Assembly (NCBI GenBank): GCA_001414485.1
Contig: LLEY01000325.1
Coordinates: forward strand, 1-34,164
Reading direction: 5' to 3'
DNA from: Calycina herbarum
Lineage: Eukaryota > Ascomycota > Leotiomycetes > Helotiales > Pezizellaceae
DNA length: 34,164 nt
Shown piece after piece: positions 1 to 12,260 of the stretch. The notes under the pieces are model-generated. The model worked only from the letters and a program-made list of their open reading frames with translations, had not been told where the DNA came from and did no database searches. Every line of letters starts with the position of its first letter. Position 1 is the first letter of the stretch. A program made the translations under genes and the position numbers.

Positions 1-985
1 AAATATAATATAATCCTAGTTATTATAGAACGACTTATAAAGTATATAATTCTAATAGTATATATAGAGTTAAGTATAGCTAAGGAATTAGTATTTATAT
101 TCCTTAGAGAAGTAGTCTTAAGATATAAACTATTTATAAAGATACTCTTAGACAGAGATAAGCTCTTTACTTTAAAATTTTAAATCGCTCTTATAAAACG
201 ATTAAGTATAAAAAGAAAGCTTTTTATAGCTTTCTACTTTTAAATAAATAGAGGAAATAAATAGATAAATCAAGCAGTTAAAATATACCTTTGTTATTAT
301 ATAAACTACTAGTAAGATAACTAGGTAGAACTACTACTTTTAGTATAGTTCGCTTATAATAGTTTAGTAATAGAAATAATACTTATTATACTATTCTATA
401 CTAATTTTAGGTATAAATTAATAGTATATCAAGAACTACTATCTACGACTATTAATAACTAACTTACTCGTATTTAGGTTTTAAAAATTAAGAGTTTATA
501 TAAGAAACTTATAAAGGACCTATAATTTATAGTAGAAAGAAATATATACTACTATAATAAACAACGTAGTTAGGAGCTAATACTAAAAGAGAGAGATAAA
601 GTCTACTTAGTATAAAAAAATATTAATATAAAAAGACTAAGTAATAAACTAGATTATAAAAAACTTAGACTATTTAAAATTAAACAAGTTAAGAGACCTT
701 TAAATTATAAATTAGCGTTATTAAAGATAATAAACATCTATCTAGTATTCTATATATTCTTACTTAAACTAGTACTACTAAGAGTACTACTAGCTCTAAT
801 TATAGAAATTTAACTAGTAAATCTAAACGCTGAATATAAGGTTAAAAGGATTCTTAACTATAAGATTATTAGAGGTAAGATTAAGTATTTAATTAAATAG
901 TTAAATTACTTATACTTAGAAAACACTTAGGAACTAAAGAGTAATCTTAACTATTACTTAGTAGAACTTTAGAAGTTCTATTAAA
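1..985 (+). mobile_element. RIP-killed Ty3/gypsy chromovirus pol, 3' end (integrase and chromodomain)
   Basis: Plus-strand translation through stops gives a gypsy-type integrase. The catalytic core lies at about 10-420, with the DRDKLFT motif near 150-175 and a block near 355-420 corresponding to the conserved AYNxSxHxxTGxxPF region. The integrase C-terminal domain follows at about 595-770 (the DKVYL block at 595). A chromodomain lies at about 829-985: EYKVKRIL, then RGKIKYLIK, then a stop replacing the expected Trp. This order is typical of chromoviruses. Stops sit at former Gln or Trp codons. The element runs off the left edge, so gag, protease and reverse transcriptase are not in the window. 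It is non-functional. Confidence 0.85.
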
Positions 986-1788
986 AAAACCTAGGTTTAC
1001 CTATATCTTATAGTCTAAAGGAAAGGCTATAAGGAAGGCTAGGTTAAGGCCTATCTTAGATTAGGAACTAGTAGGAATAGGCAGAGCTACTAGACAGGCA
1101 ATCTCTGCCTTACGTTACTCTTACTCCCTTCTTTCTTTCTCTTCCTTCTCTTTCTTTTCTACCTTCTTAGTAGTATTAAGTTTATTAAGAAAGCGAAGTC
1201 CTTAATAAGACATTTTATATTACCTTTCTTTAAGAAAGGCTTTCTACTTTCGTAACCGTAGAATCTTCGCTATCGCCTCCTCTTTCTCCCTATCTAGCTT
1301 CTCCTCTTATCTTTCGATAGAGAACCAGTCGCTAGCGTAGGGAACGTTCTTCTTCTAAGCATTATTAGTTCTATTATATTTTAGCTTTAAATAAACATAT
1401 TTAGAATATTAAGAAGATTAGGAAGTGTTAATAAAACATCTATATTTTTAAAAAGTATAGTAAGAATAAGGTAATATTTTATTATAAACTATTTTAATAC
1501 TTTTTATAAGAAGTATTCGTTCTTCTTTCTTCTTTTATATAAGATAGGACATAATAGAAAGGAAAGGATACTACTAACACCCTAACCGAGTTCCTTAGCT
1601 TATACTTAAGTATAAGGACACGCTAGGCTAAGAAGGGGATAGTGTTATAAATCACGTTATATATAGTAAGTAGTCTAGACAGCGCTTTAATAGGATAAGG
1701 TATAATATTTAAGAAACAGAAGGTAGTATAAGAGGAAATTAGTAATATAAAGGTATTTAGGTATTTTAGGATCTTACTATTAGATAAC
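986..1788. other. Non-coding RIP-mutated stretch downstream of the chromovirus pol
   Basis: No gene seen. A CT-rich tract lies at about 1120-1320. GATCT-type short repeats (AGGGATCTAG and variants) start at about 1805, just to the right. The position between the chromodomain and a possible LTR suggests element 3' untranslated sequence. Confidence 0.5.
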
Positions 1789-1987
1789 TGTTAGTAGTTA
1801 TATAATAGATCCCTTTAGATCTCTTAAGGGATCTAGAGAGATCCAGGGATCTAGGCTTATATAGGGATCTAGGTAGTACGAAGAGGTTCTATATAAGACT
1901 AGTACGTCTGCTATTAGATAGGAGCTTCGTACTCAACTTTAGTTATTAATCTTATTATCTTATTTAATATCTTTAATATAAGTAACA
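1789..1987 (+). repeat. Possible LTR (TGTTA...TAACA) of the chromovirus
   Basis: The segment starts TGTTA and ends TAACA, perfect 5 bp terminal inverted repeats of the sort seen at Ty3/gypsy LTRs, and contains a TATATAAG-like element near 1891. It lies downstream of a plus-strand pol, where a 3' LTR would be. The partner LTR is outside the window, so it cannot be compared, and the roughly 800 bp gap from the pol end is long. The call rests on position and short ends only. Confidence 0.3.
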
Positions 1988-2097
1988 AGTTCACTTCTAA
2001 GTAAACAACCTAGCGTATCTATACTTCTTACCTATATACTAACCTTCGAGACTTAGTTATCTTTGTTTAGTTCGTTTAAGTTTCGTTATAGCACTCT

Positions 2098-5000
2098 TAT
2101 TAGTATCTTGAAATTTAGTAAAGCTTCTATATAAAGAAGGGGTTAATAGAGCCTGGACCGAACTAACGGAGACCTAGACGTGAGTTATATACTATAGGTG
2201 TATATCTTTAAACAGGAAGTATATAGTATTCTCAGCCTCTGCCTTATATGTCTTTATAGATATTTAGAAGGCGTACTTGTAAAAACAGAGACGCGCTAGT
2301 CTCGAACCCTGTCTTCTATAGTTCTTATATAAGAAAGAACCGCGGCCTTCTATAGTAAAGCTGGTATATTATTCTACCTCTATAATAGCTATGTCTAGAT
2401 TAGAACCTTCTAGGAGCGCTATAAGAGTGGTTTAGATAGCAGCTTTTACCTAGTAAAAGTTGATCGTAATCGAACGTCCTTTAAAGAGTATATAGAATAA
2501 TAGTTAGTTTAGAAGGAAATACGCTACTGTAGAAGCTCTAACCTTAGTATCTCTCGTAAATCTATAGTATGCCTTTAATATAAATTTAGCTATATCTAGA
2601 GGCGGTAGAACCGGTAAGGAAGCGTCTGTAGCAGCCTTAGCCTCAGCGGCCTCTTAAGCCTTTTTAAGAACAGTAGTAGTAAGTATAAGTTAGCCACAGT
2701 CTGTCTAAGATTTAGTAGTATAATTAGTTATATAGTAAACAGCTGCGAGCACCTTAGGCGATGTAGGAGTGAAATTAACGTCGTAGTTATATCTAATCGT
2801 AGAAGAGATTACTAGGTTATACTTATTTATAAATTAATAGTTCCTCTATATCCTTATAAAACCTTCGGCTGTTACTATCGATTCTAAGACTAATAGCTTT
2901 AGAAATAGGAATCGGCAGACCTGAAGAAGAGCTATATTTAATCGTAGTTACTAAGCTAGAAGTATTAGTTAGATGTTTTTAGTAAGCCTACTTTGCTCGT
3001 TTCTCTTTTGCTAGCTTGTAAGACGAGCCTTTAGATCCTTTCTTTAGTATTTAGTATAAGTATAAGAGTAGACATATATCTGTACCTTAGCGGTAATATT
3101 ATTTAAGTTAATACTAAGGGTCTCCTAGAACTTACTAGAGGTTATAGTATCTAGGATATAGAAGGTAGCTAAGCTAGAGGGTTTAGTTATAGTAAATCGT
3201 TAACTAAGAGTAAGATCGACTGTCTCTTTTACTATTGATTATATATAGGTAATAAGACGATTCCTAAACTCGGGGTTGTTATATAGCTGTTAGAATAAGT
3301 TTACTACTCTAAAGTTTCTAGAAAGCTAGGCAAATCCGTATAGGTATAATATTATCTAGGTCGTCGATTCTACTACTCTAAAGTACGAAGAAACAGTGCT
3401 AAAGATACCTGCCTCTCTAGAGAGATATTTAAAGAAACAATTAAAGAAGACGGTGATAATAGTATAGAAATATTAAGCTACGAGACCGGGGTTCTTTAGC
3501 GTAAGCTTAACTAAGCGTGCTCGAGTACTTATATTATCTAGCCTAACATCTTCTCTAGCTAACTTTACTATAAATATATTCTCTATATTATAAGGATTTA
3601 GAGTAAACCAAATAAGTAGAAGCCTAAAACGAGTAATCTTTCTAAATATAAGGTTCTATAGTCTAATCTTTTTACTAAAGGATTTAGGATTAAAAGAAGA
3701 AATAATCCTTATATTATTAATTAAGCTATAAACTATAGAGTAGGAGATCTTCGTCTTACTCTAGAATTAAGTAGCTGTAGTATATAGGTCATCGCCTAAA
3801 AGTGTTATAAGATCGGCGGTAGCATTTTCCTAGTAGCTCTTCTTAACTTAGAGGTAGTTTCTAAGATATACCTAGTAGATGAGAATTAGGTTATATAGAT
3901 AGAATATGAAATTATAATATTAATAGAATCTAGGACTAAAATTAGGGTTTACAAAGTAGGAAAGGGATTCTCTATACGTATAAGTAGGAGTAGTATAATA
4001 TAGTATATTTTATAAATTCTTAAAGCGAGACCTTTTATAGACGATTCCTATCTATATCTCTTAGATATCCTCTAATACTATAGAGAAATAAAGTTAGAAA
4101 AGCACTAGTAAAGTATATAGGGTCTATAAAAGATGTAAGAGCTAGTAGACCTAGGACACTCTTATAAGAGATATATAGATTAACCGGATCAGAAGGAGAC
4201 TCTATACTAGGGCCGGCAGCGTTTCCTATTTACTAAGGAGGCGAGCTAACCTCTAAACATATTAGCTAACAGCTTAACTATAGAGAGGAAGGAATGTAGA
4301 TATACTATATATACCTTTAAAATCCCTATACTCTAGAACTTCCTAAAGACTAGCAAGTAAGGCAGTAGTAGTCTACAGATCCTAGCCGTAGAAGTTAGAA
4401 AAGAACGACCGAGAGAGAATTATACCTAGCTTAGCATCGGCTGCCTTTGTATTAAGCTCGTTTTTAAATAAGCTATCTTATAAAGAAGTTATATAGCTCT
4501 CTTACTTATCCTAAACAGTTATATTACTTTGTAAAGCAAGAAAAGTATTACGAATTTCCTAGGAGATATAATCCTAGAGCTAGGAATCTAATAGTTTATA
4601 ATCAATTATTACTAACTTATATACAGGGTTATAAGTACACAGCTATAATAAAGTATATAAAACCTTATTCTTATTAACTAAGTAAAAGTAAGCGAGGTTC
4701 TCTTCTAATAGCGAAGTCTCTTGTTCCTAGCTAATAGTAATCGTTGTATAATCCTATAGCCTCTTTGTAGGCAAAATAGAAAGCAGATTACTTAGGTCCT
4801 ACTTTATAGTAACATAATAACCACGTACCCCCCGGTAACTTATACCCTTCTAAGCACTAGAAGTAAGCTTTAGAAAAGCACTAATAATATAAGCACGAGT
4901 AATAAATCGTTCCTTAATAGTATTAAGGTTCTAAAGAGTAGTAGGATAATCTTAGTAAAATAATCAATTAACAAAGTTCCTAGTAGATAAGAGCAGAGTT

Positions 5001-6725
5001 TTCTTCTCTATAATATAAGAATTATAGACGAGATAGAGAGATGTCTAACCGTTGGCAATTATATAGGAATCTAGACTAGTCTAACTTTGTTAAAGGTAGT
5101 ATTATAAATTCTTATTATAAAGAGAGATAGAAATATAGAATCCTCCTAGAATAGACCTTCACAGATCCTATAAGGTAGTTGTATAGTTGTATACGTAATA
5201 GCTCTTTAATAAGTCTTTATATAAGATATCTAGATTTCTAGTATAATAACCTTAGAGAATTCTAAAGATAACTTATCTATAGATTTAAACTCTTGCCTAA
5301 GAAGAGAGGGGATTATACTATTGTAGTTAACTGCAAAGCGTAGAGTATTCCTCGCCCTAAAAGAAAACCTGTTAAAAGAGACTTTAGAACTCGAATATAT
5401 AGACGACTATACCTTAAACCTCTAGCTTCTATATCTACGAGTCTCCTTTTTACACAGGCCCTGTCGAGCCGCTGACCAGGCGCTAGATGTCAGGGCGTGT
5501 AATGTCAGGGCGTGTAGCAAATACTCGTGAATTGAACTACAGAGGCAGACTTTGTACAAGGACGAACAACTGCTGTTCTAAACCAGAGTCCCGACCCTCT
5601 CTATATACTACAGAAGTGGCTACGTGTCCTCCATGAGTATTACGTGTTACGTCATGAGTATTACGTAGATTGCCACTATTATGCCACTGCTATTGCCACC
5701 ACCTGTCGCTGGGCAACCAAGACTACTTCACAGGTGCAACCTCTAACACTAGACGCTTAATCGCGATTCTTGCTCTTATCTTAGCCTTAGCTTATTAGCT
5801 ATTAAGGACCGGCATCCTATCTTAGGCAGCTTCTAGACCGAGCCTTAATAGTAAAGGATCTCTTATCTAAGAAGCCCTAGATAGAGCTTAGCTTATATAA
5901 TCTATAAATATACTAGGTAAAAACACCTTAAATCCCTATCTCTTCTAACCTCGGACCTCCTCTTTATACCAGTCTTAGCTAGCCGCTTACGTTCCGTAAG
6001 CCGACGTGCTCTAGCTTTCGAATACTAAAGTTCCTATTCTCGCGCATTTCTCGTATCCCTATCAAGAGCGAGAACCTCCCTAGAGGCCGCTTCTAGTCGT
6101 TCAGCTTCTCGTTACTACCGAACCTGCCGAATAGAAGCTTTATTATAAATACACTATCGCTCTTAGTCCTGCTTTATTTACTTCGAGTCTCTGAAGGAAA
6201 ATCTTTAGGCCTAGGACTATAGTTATATAGTTATAGTACTATCTAGGCAAGGCTGAAGATTAGAATTAGAAGAAGAAGCTATATCTATAGACAATACAAC
6301 GACGATAGAATATTAAACCATCTCTAGACATAGTAATATACGTAACTTATTAACAATATCAAACACGAGGATTCTAAGCTAAGAATAGAAAGGCTACCTT
6401 AGAAGGAAACCTTGGATCTTATACTAGAGATAAGGAACACCTAAAAGACATCTCCGCTATAACAGGCACAAGGGATTCAATAGTATATAAACTTTTAGAA
6501 CTTCTATAACTAATATATTAGTATAATATATAGTTACGCCGAAGCTATATATTTACTAAAATTACAATAGCGAAATGTTTACTTAAAGGTATATATACAG
6601 CTAGATTAGGAGCAGGTCGAGGTTAAATATTACAACCGAAGGCAGCTACACACAGCCAAGTATAAGGTAAAACCCCTTTAAATATTCGCCTAAAAATTTA
6701 AGCCTACGAAGGGCTAAAACAAGGG
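2098..6725 (-). mobile_element. RIP-killed Helitron, copy 1 (5' part only)
   Basis: This is colinear with 10733-15075 over its whole length. Matching landmarks are the left junction TTAGTATCTTGAAATTTAG at about 2098 versus TTAGTATCTTAAAATTTAG at about 10735, and the right end CCTACGAAGGGC at about 6705-6716 versus about 15062-15073. On the minus strand it encodes the N-terminal coiled coil, a DUF6570-like block, Helitron_like_N (about 3350-3620) and the Rep two-tyrosine motif near 2710-2730 (YITNY). The helicase part seen with the other copy is absent; homology stops at about 2098. The start codon equivalent to copy 2 position 14627 reads ATA rather than ATG. Relative to copy 2 it has extra DNA at about 4240-4312 and 5490-5808, and lacks the equivalent of 14470-14590. 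Confidence 0.85.
5490..5748. mobile_element. Un-RIPed 260 bp insert inside Helitron copy 1
   Basis: The segment is absent from Helitron copy 2 and differs from its surroundings by being rich in CA and TG. It is bracketed by CTAGATG (5483-5489) and CTAGACG (5749-5755), a possible 7 bp target-site duplication; the empty site in copy 2 reads CTGGACG. Inside are a 15 bp tandem repeat beginning ATGTCAGGGCG (5487-5501 and 5502-5516, overlapping the left bracket) and two copies of CATGAGTATTACGT (5632-5645, 5653-5666). It has no coding capacity. The likely reading is a short non-autonomous element or filler that arrived after RIP. A further roughly 60 bp to its right is also missing from copy 2. Confidence 0.5.
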
Positions 6726-7099
6726 TGCTGGCCGGAGGCTATCACGGAAGCCTTCGTACTTCTAGAGTGATAGACCTAAGGCCTAAGCAATTTTAAGCGA
6801 ACAAAGAAAATCACGTGCGCTAACATATACGCTAACCCGACCGAAAGTAGTATATTATTTAAAGTAGCAAAGATTGACTAGTAAGATAAGACAAACGTAA
6901 GAGCAAAAAGTAAAGAAGTTCGTTCTCTTAACGTAGCGGGCAGAAACCTCTAGTATAGTAAGAGCCATTGCTTATATAACAGCCTAAATCATCCCCTTCG
7001 CTTTTGTAGAGTAATCTAGTTCCTTCGTTGGATCGGTGAACTAGAAAAGTTTTACTATAGCCTCTATAACTTCAACAATGTAAACGTCGGACCGGACCT
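6726..7099. other. Non-coding gap between Helitron copy 1 and a decayed ORF
   Basis: No gene is seen. An inverted pair CTATCAC (6739-6745) and GTGATAG (6767-6773) could form a hairpin near the 5' boundary of copy 1. Helitrons carry a 3' hairpin before CTRR, but no convincing CTRR end was found here. Confidence 0.4.
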
Positions 7100-7991
7100 G
7101 TTATTGAAATTATAGCTTTTAAACTATACCTGAACCGCGACTTTGTCGTCTTTAGCAAAAGTAGAAGCTGGTAAGGCTAGACTATTATCTATATTAGTAG
7201 TAGAAGTACCGTCAAATCCATCTAGGAAAGGGTCGCTACTATTAAAAGAATCTGACAAAAACTTAGATTCAAGGACCTTAATCCTTAGAGGATTATTAAC
7301 TATATATCCCTCCCTATAACGAGATAATAAATCTTTTAATACTTTAAGTATAGATTCTTCTACTACTAGTTATATAGAAAACTCGAGCTTTTCTAGACTA
7401 AAATGATTCTCTATAGCTTTTAAACTAAGGAAAGGACTAAGCTCGCCTAAAAGGATTATTTCAAATTTCGAACGTGGGTTTTCGCTATTATATTCTTTAG
7501 CTAGGTTATCGTATAACAGCTATTTCATAGAGCCCTCTTAGATATAATCCTAACTTAGGAGAGGGCTAAGGACAGCGATGTTTTCTATATAGATCTCTTA
7601 GTTATAGAAGTATTAGATATTTAATAGTCGATCAAGGGCTGACTAAGGAGGAGGTGTAGAAAGTCTTTTCTGTCTTTTAAGAGCAGTTAGAGAGGTAGGG
7701 GATGAGGTCTGCTTTATTAATATTAGTATAATATATAAGAGTAGTAATAGATAGTAAAGTTTAGATAAAATCATATACTAAGCCTATATAATTAGAGTCT
7801 TAACTTAATTAAGTATTAGGGCTCCTATCCTTCTTAACCACTCTAACCTTATTAACTCCCTAAGATCCCTTAGCCTTTTAAACCTTAAAATCACTCTCTT
7901 CGAATTCTTTAACCTCTTTAACCTCTCTAACCTCTTTAGACTCCTTAGAACTCTCCCGTGCTCTCTTCCCCTGTTTATCGCGTGTATTCAT
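7100..7991 (-). pseudogene. RIP-decayed ORF of unknown function between the Helitron copies
   Basis: From an ATG at 7991-7989 the minus strand reads as protein through scattered TAA/TAG codons at places that look like former Gln. It opens with a Lys/Glu-rich stretch (MNTRDKQGKRARESSKES), followed by a longer region that is nearly stop-free from about 7530 to 7150 (containing NSENPRSKFEIILLGELS). I do not recognise the family. It lies on the same strand as both Helitrons, between the helicase end of one and the 5' end of the next, so it may be a second ORF carried by the Helitron, a captured host gene or a separate element. The 3' end is approximate. Confidence 0.5.
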
Positions 7992-8479
7992 AGGTATTAT
8001 AAAAGACTATAATTTATTATAAGAATAATAAGTACTAGAGGTATAATCGAAAAGAGAGAATATCAATCTCCTCCCGTTAGAAATTGAATTAAAAGCGAAG
8101 CTAAGAAGTAAGATTAGAAAATAAATTATAAGGATTCCTATACTAGAGATAGAGGATGCTCGGCACCCTACATTGTAGCTAAGAATAAGAGGTTTAATCT
8201 TTGATATAGTTTACCTTACTCTACTAGCATTTTTCTTACATCGATATGTTAGTATGTTTACTTAAAGAGTTTTTATAAAGTATTTGCTTAAAGTAAGGGG
8301 CACGTATATCAGCCGGGCTAGCCTCGCTTAGTAACCTCTATTAGAACTATACCTTTAAACCCTTAAGTATATCTATCTATTTATAACTTAGATATGCTAA
8401 AGAAGCTAGTTAGTATAGACATTCTAACAGCTAAGACAAGGCCTATATAGTAGTTAAACATGTAATAGAGGGGATATTA
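7992..8479. other. RIP-mutated spacer, no gene
   Basis: AT-rich, with no readable protein on either strand. It should contain the 3' end of Helitron copy 2 if the downstream ORF is not part of the element, but no clear hairpin plus CTRR terminus could be fixed. Confidence 0.4.
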
Positions 8480-10050
8480 TATAGTCTACGACTAAATAGT
8501 ATGTCGCTTAATATCCTTTAAACGTAAAATCTTAAGCTCGAGGTCTCTATATAAAGAAGCTTATACATTAGTAAGCGTAATAGGTTCTCTCAACTAAACC
8601 CCCGCTAGGGTTTTCAGCCTCCTAAGCTAGACATTCATCGACGTCTATTTCTTATACAAGTCTAGCCTACGTTAGGCTAGAAACTTTAGGTTAAGAACAA
8701 GGTTAGTAAACGTAGCCCCCTAGTACTTATAATCTATGGTTATAAAGCTAAGGGTTAATAGAACCTGATAGCGGCGGAATAGAAGGTCTAACATTTTAGC
8801 AATCTCCTCTCTTATTTTAATAGGTAGAATAGGGACGAGTGTCTCCGGCAGGCTAGAGAATAAGAGATTGTACTTATAAGTAGGGCGAACGAGGATATAT
8901 AGAAGTAGTAAAGTATATAATATGTAGAGGTTATTAATCTCGATCTAGGTAGCTTCTATAGTATTAATAAGCAGTATGTAAATAGAAGGGGTTACTAACG
9001 CTGAACGTTTATATCTAAGATAGCCTTTTCTATAGTTACGGTTATACCGTTAACTAAGCCTATACTAGTCCTCGCGTTCTATAAAAGTATAACAGGTATG
9101 TCTTTTGTGAAAGTAAAAAGTCTAAGGCCTTTAAGCTTGCCGGCCTCTCCTACTCGAAGTATTATCCTAATAAGGAGTATCTGATCTATAGTAGGCAAGT
9201 GTAGTACGTCGTGTTAAGTAGGGAAGAGGTAGATCTTTTAGTTATTCTTTTTAGTAAAGATTTTAAGTTAGGCGAGGTTAATATCTTCTCAGAGTTGATT
9301 GATTTAGATTATAGCCCGTTCTGGTAGAACCTCTCCTCTTACAACTCTCGCTTCTATAGTTTAAGCATTTAAGATATCTATATCTTCTTCGGTTATAGTT
9401 ATAGACCGAGCCCTGTCTAGTAAGCTTTGAAACTGTAGGTCTTCTACTTACCGTATTTATTTAGTAAGAAAAACTACGTTATTAAATCGATTCTAAATCG
9501 ACTTTCCTGCTTATAGGAGTAGAACATAGGATAGATCTTACCTCTAGATCGCACAGCTACCTACGGGAGTAAACTGATTAAAGTCCCCTAGTAAGATAAT
9601 AATAGGAAGGCCGCCAAATATAGTAGAGTTCTCTCTATTAGAGTCCTATATCGTACTACAGCGGTTGTCCAGTTGAACAAGGGCCTCTAGGCTAACTATA
9701 CTAATCTTATTAATAATTAAGATCTTCTTATAAGTAAGCCTCAACTTTGTTACTAGGCGTATAAGCTAGTTACTATATAAAGTAAGAGTAGAGTAATAAG
9801 TCGAACCCCTAATATTTACAGCTATAGCTCCTGTTAACGTAGTTAAGAGAACATCCTCCTATTTCTAGATAATCGAGATACTAAAAAGAAATACTTTAAT
9901 TAGGTAAGTCTTCTCAACGCCTCTAACACCTCTAAGGTAAAGTAACAATTGATCTTAGGAAGTATTAATTACTATAGGATATAAGACCTGGTTAAATAAA
10001 GCTTAGATAACTAGTATCTGCTTGCTATTAAGCTGGTAACGGCTCCTTAT
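8480..10050 (-). pseudogene. Helitron copy 2: PIF1-type helicase domain
   Basis: Translation shows a degraded Walker A (LRGVRGVEKTYL at 9901-9936, from GxGGxGKT), a Walker B-like ILIINKISIVS (expected DEISM), an intact FGGLPIIILLGDFNQFTPV at about 9562-9618, and motif VI at about 8710-8757 reading SFITIDYKY*GATF where PIF1 helicases have T-[IV]-H-K-[ST]-Q-G-x-T. The change from HKSQG to YKY*G needs only C-to-T or similar transitions and is direct RIP evidence. The frame ends near 8480. This domain is missing from copy 1. Confidence 0.8.
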
Positions 10051-11352
10051 TAGGCAAACCACGGAGCTAGTCGTAGGATCTTAGTGGAATATTACTCGTA
10101 GAGTAGGCAGTGAGGCCGTCGAGAGAGGTAAGAGGTTAAGGGAGGGTATTAAAGAAGCTGATTAATTAATAGATGATAGTAAAGGATTACTATCATAGGT
10201 AGAGGCTTTAGCTTCCGAGTTTGTCTATAGCTCTTTACTCTATGTTTTAACTATTATGCTATCGTAGAAACTCGTGCTAGAGTGTAATAGATTAAGTAAG
10301 ACTTAGAGGGTACTTATACCATAGTTAGAATTACTACGGAGATCTAGGGCTGCTTAAAGCAGATAGTGTTATATTAGAAGGAGGGCGGCAAAATCGAGGT
10401 CGATGTTAATACTCTCCTTATTATTACTAATATCTTACTACGCCGTTTCTAAATAGTTATCGAACTCGACCCCGCGGTCCCTACGATCCTGATCGGTAGC
10501 TTCTTTGCTCTGCTATAATAGTAGAATATTCTAAGCTAGATGTACTAGATATAACAGTAACGATTTAATTACCAGCTCTTAGATATAAGTGTTTTTATAT
10601 CCCGAGGCTCGAAGACCTTTAAGCTGACCCTAGCTTAAATCTGAAGAGAGATTATTCTAAGAGTAGAATAATCTAAGTAAAGTTTCATCGATCTTATCCT
10701 AAGTTTAAGATATATTAGGTTGACTACCCTTGTTAGTATCTTAAAATTTAGTAAAGCTTCTATATAAAGAAGGGGTTGATAGAGCCTAGACTGAACTAAC
10801 AGAGACCTAGACGTGAGTTATATACTATAGGTGTATATCTTTAAATAGGAAGCATATAGCGCTCCTAGCCCCTGCTCTATATGTCTTCACAGATATTTAG
10901 GAGGCGTACTCGTAAAAACAGAGACGCGCTAGTCTCGAACCCCGCCTTCTATAGTTCTTATATAAGGAAGAACGGCGGCTTTCTATTATAAACCTAGTAT
11001 ACTGTTCTGCCTCTATAGCAGCTATGTCTAGATTAGAACCTTCTAGGAGCGTTATAAGGGTGGTTTAGATAGCGGCTTTTACTTAGTAAAAGTTAATCGT
11101 AATCGAACGTTCTCTAGAGAGCGTATAGAATAACAGTTGGTTTAGGAGGAAATAAGCCACCGTAGGAGCTCTAACCTTAGTATCTCTCGTAAATCTATAG
11201 TACGCCTTTAATACAAATTTAGCTATATCTAGAGGCGGTGGAACTGGTAAGGAAGCGTCTGTAGCAGCCTTAGCCTCGGCGGCCTCTTGAGCCTTTTTAA
11301 GAACAGTAATAGTAAGTATAAGTTAGCTACGGTCTATCTGAGATTTAGTAGT

Positions 11353-11370
11353 GTAATTAGTTATATAATA
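11353..11370 (-). other. Helitron copy 2: Rep two-tyrosine motif
   Basis: The translation is YYITNY, within AAVYYITNYTTKSQIDR. The Y-x3-Y pair matches the catalytic tyrosines of the rolling-circle replication initiator (HUH/Y2) domain of Helitrons, here followed by the usual Thr-Lys. The same residues survive in copy 1 near 2710-2730. Confidence 0.7.
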
Positions 11371-11949
11371 AACAGCTGCGAGGACCTTAGGCGATGTAGG
11401 AGTGAAATTGACGTCGTAGTTACATCTGATCGTAGAAGAGATAATAGGGTTATACTTATTAATAAATTAATAGTTTCTCTATATTCTTATAAAACCTTCG
11501 GCTGTTACTATCGATTCTAGGACTAATAGTTTTAGAAATAGGAATCGGTAAATCTGAAGAAGAGCTATATTTAATCGTGGTTGCTAAGCCGGAAGTGTTA
11601 GCTAGATATTTTTAGTAAGCCTGCCTTACTCGTTCCTCTTTTGCTAGACTTTAAGACGAGCCTTTATGTCCTTTCTTTAGTATTTAGTATAAGTGTAAGA
11701 GTAGATATATATCTGTACCTTAGTAGTAACATTGTTTAAGTCGATATTAAGGGCCTCCTAGAACTTACTAGGGGTTATGCTGTCTGGGATGTAGAAGGTA
11801 GCCGAGCTAGAGGGTTTAGTTATAGCAAATTACTAACCTAAAGTAAGATCGACCGTCTCCTTTACTATTAATTATATATAGGTGATGAGACGATTCCTAA
11901 ACTCTATATTATTAATTAGCTGTTAGGATAAATTTGCTACTCTAAAGTT

Positions 11950-12260
11950 CCTAGAAAGCTAGGCAAATCCGTATAGGTGTAATATTATCTAGGTCGTTGA
12001 TTCTACTATACTAAAGTACGAAGATATAGTCCTAAAGATACCTGCCTCTTTAGAGAGACATTTAAAGAAATAATCGAAGAAGGCAGTGACGATAGTATAG
12101 AAATATCGAGCTACTAGACCGGGGTTCTTTAGCGTAAGCCTAACTAAGCGTGATCGAGCGCTTATGTTATCTAGCCTAATATCTTCCTCGGCTAACTTTA
12201 CTATAAATATGTTCTCTATATTATAAGGATTTAGAGTAAACCAAATAAGTAGAAGGCTAA
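11950..12260 (-). pseudogene. Helitron copy 2: Helitron_like_N domain
   Basis: The minus strand reads WFTLNPYNIENIFIVKLAEE, later LKNPGLVARYFYTIVTAFFD, then GIFRTISSYFSIVESTT. This matches the hallmark Helitron_like_N pattern (TLNPxD; a Phe-rich helix; FGxVxxYxGVVE before a HLHG motif). There are few stops in this stretch, so it is the easiest part to recognise. The equivalent in copy 1 lies at about 3350-3620. Confidence 0.8.

Noticed and set aside
11287..11520. Plus-strand 77-codon open frame inside Helitron copy 2
   Set aside because: It lies opposite the recognised minus-strand Rep region, with RIP-biased composition and no domain; a chance frame.
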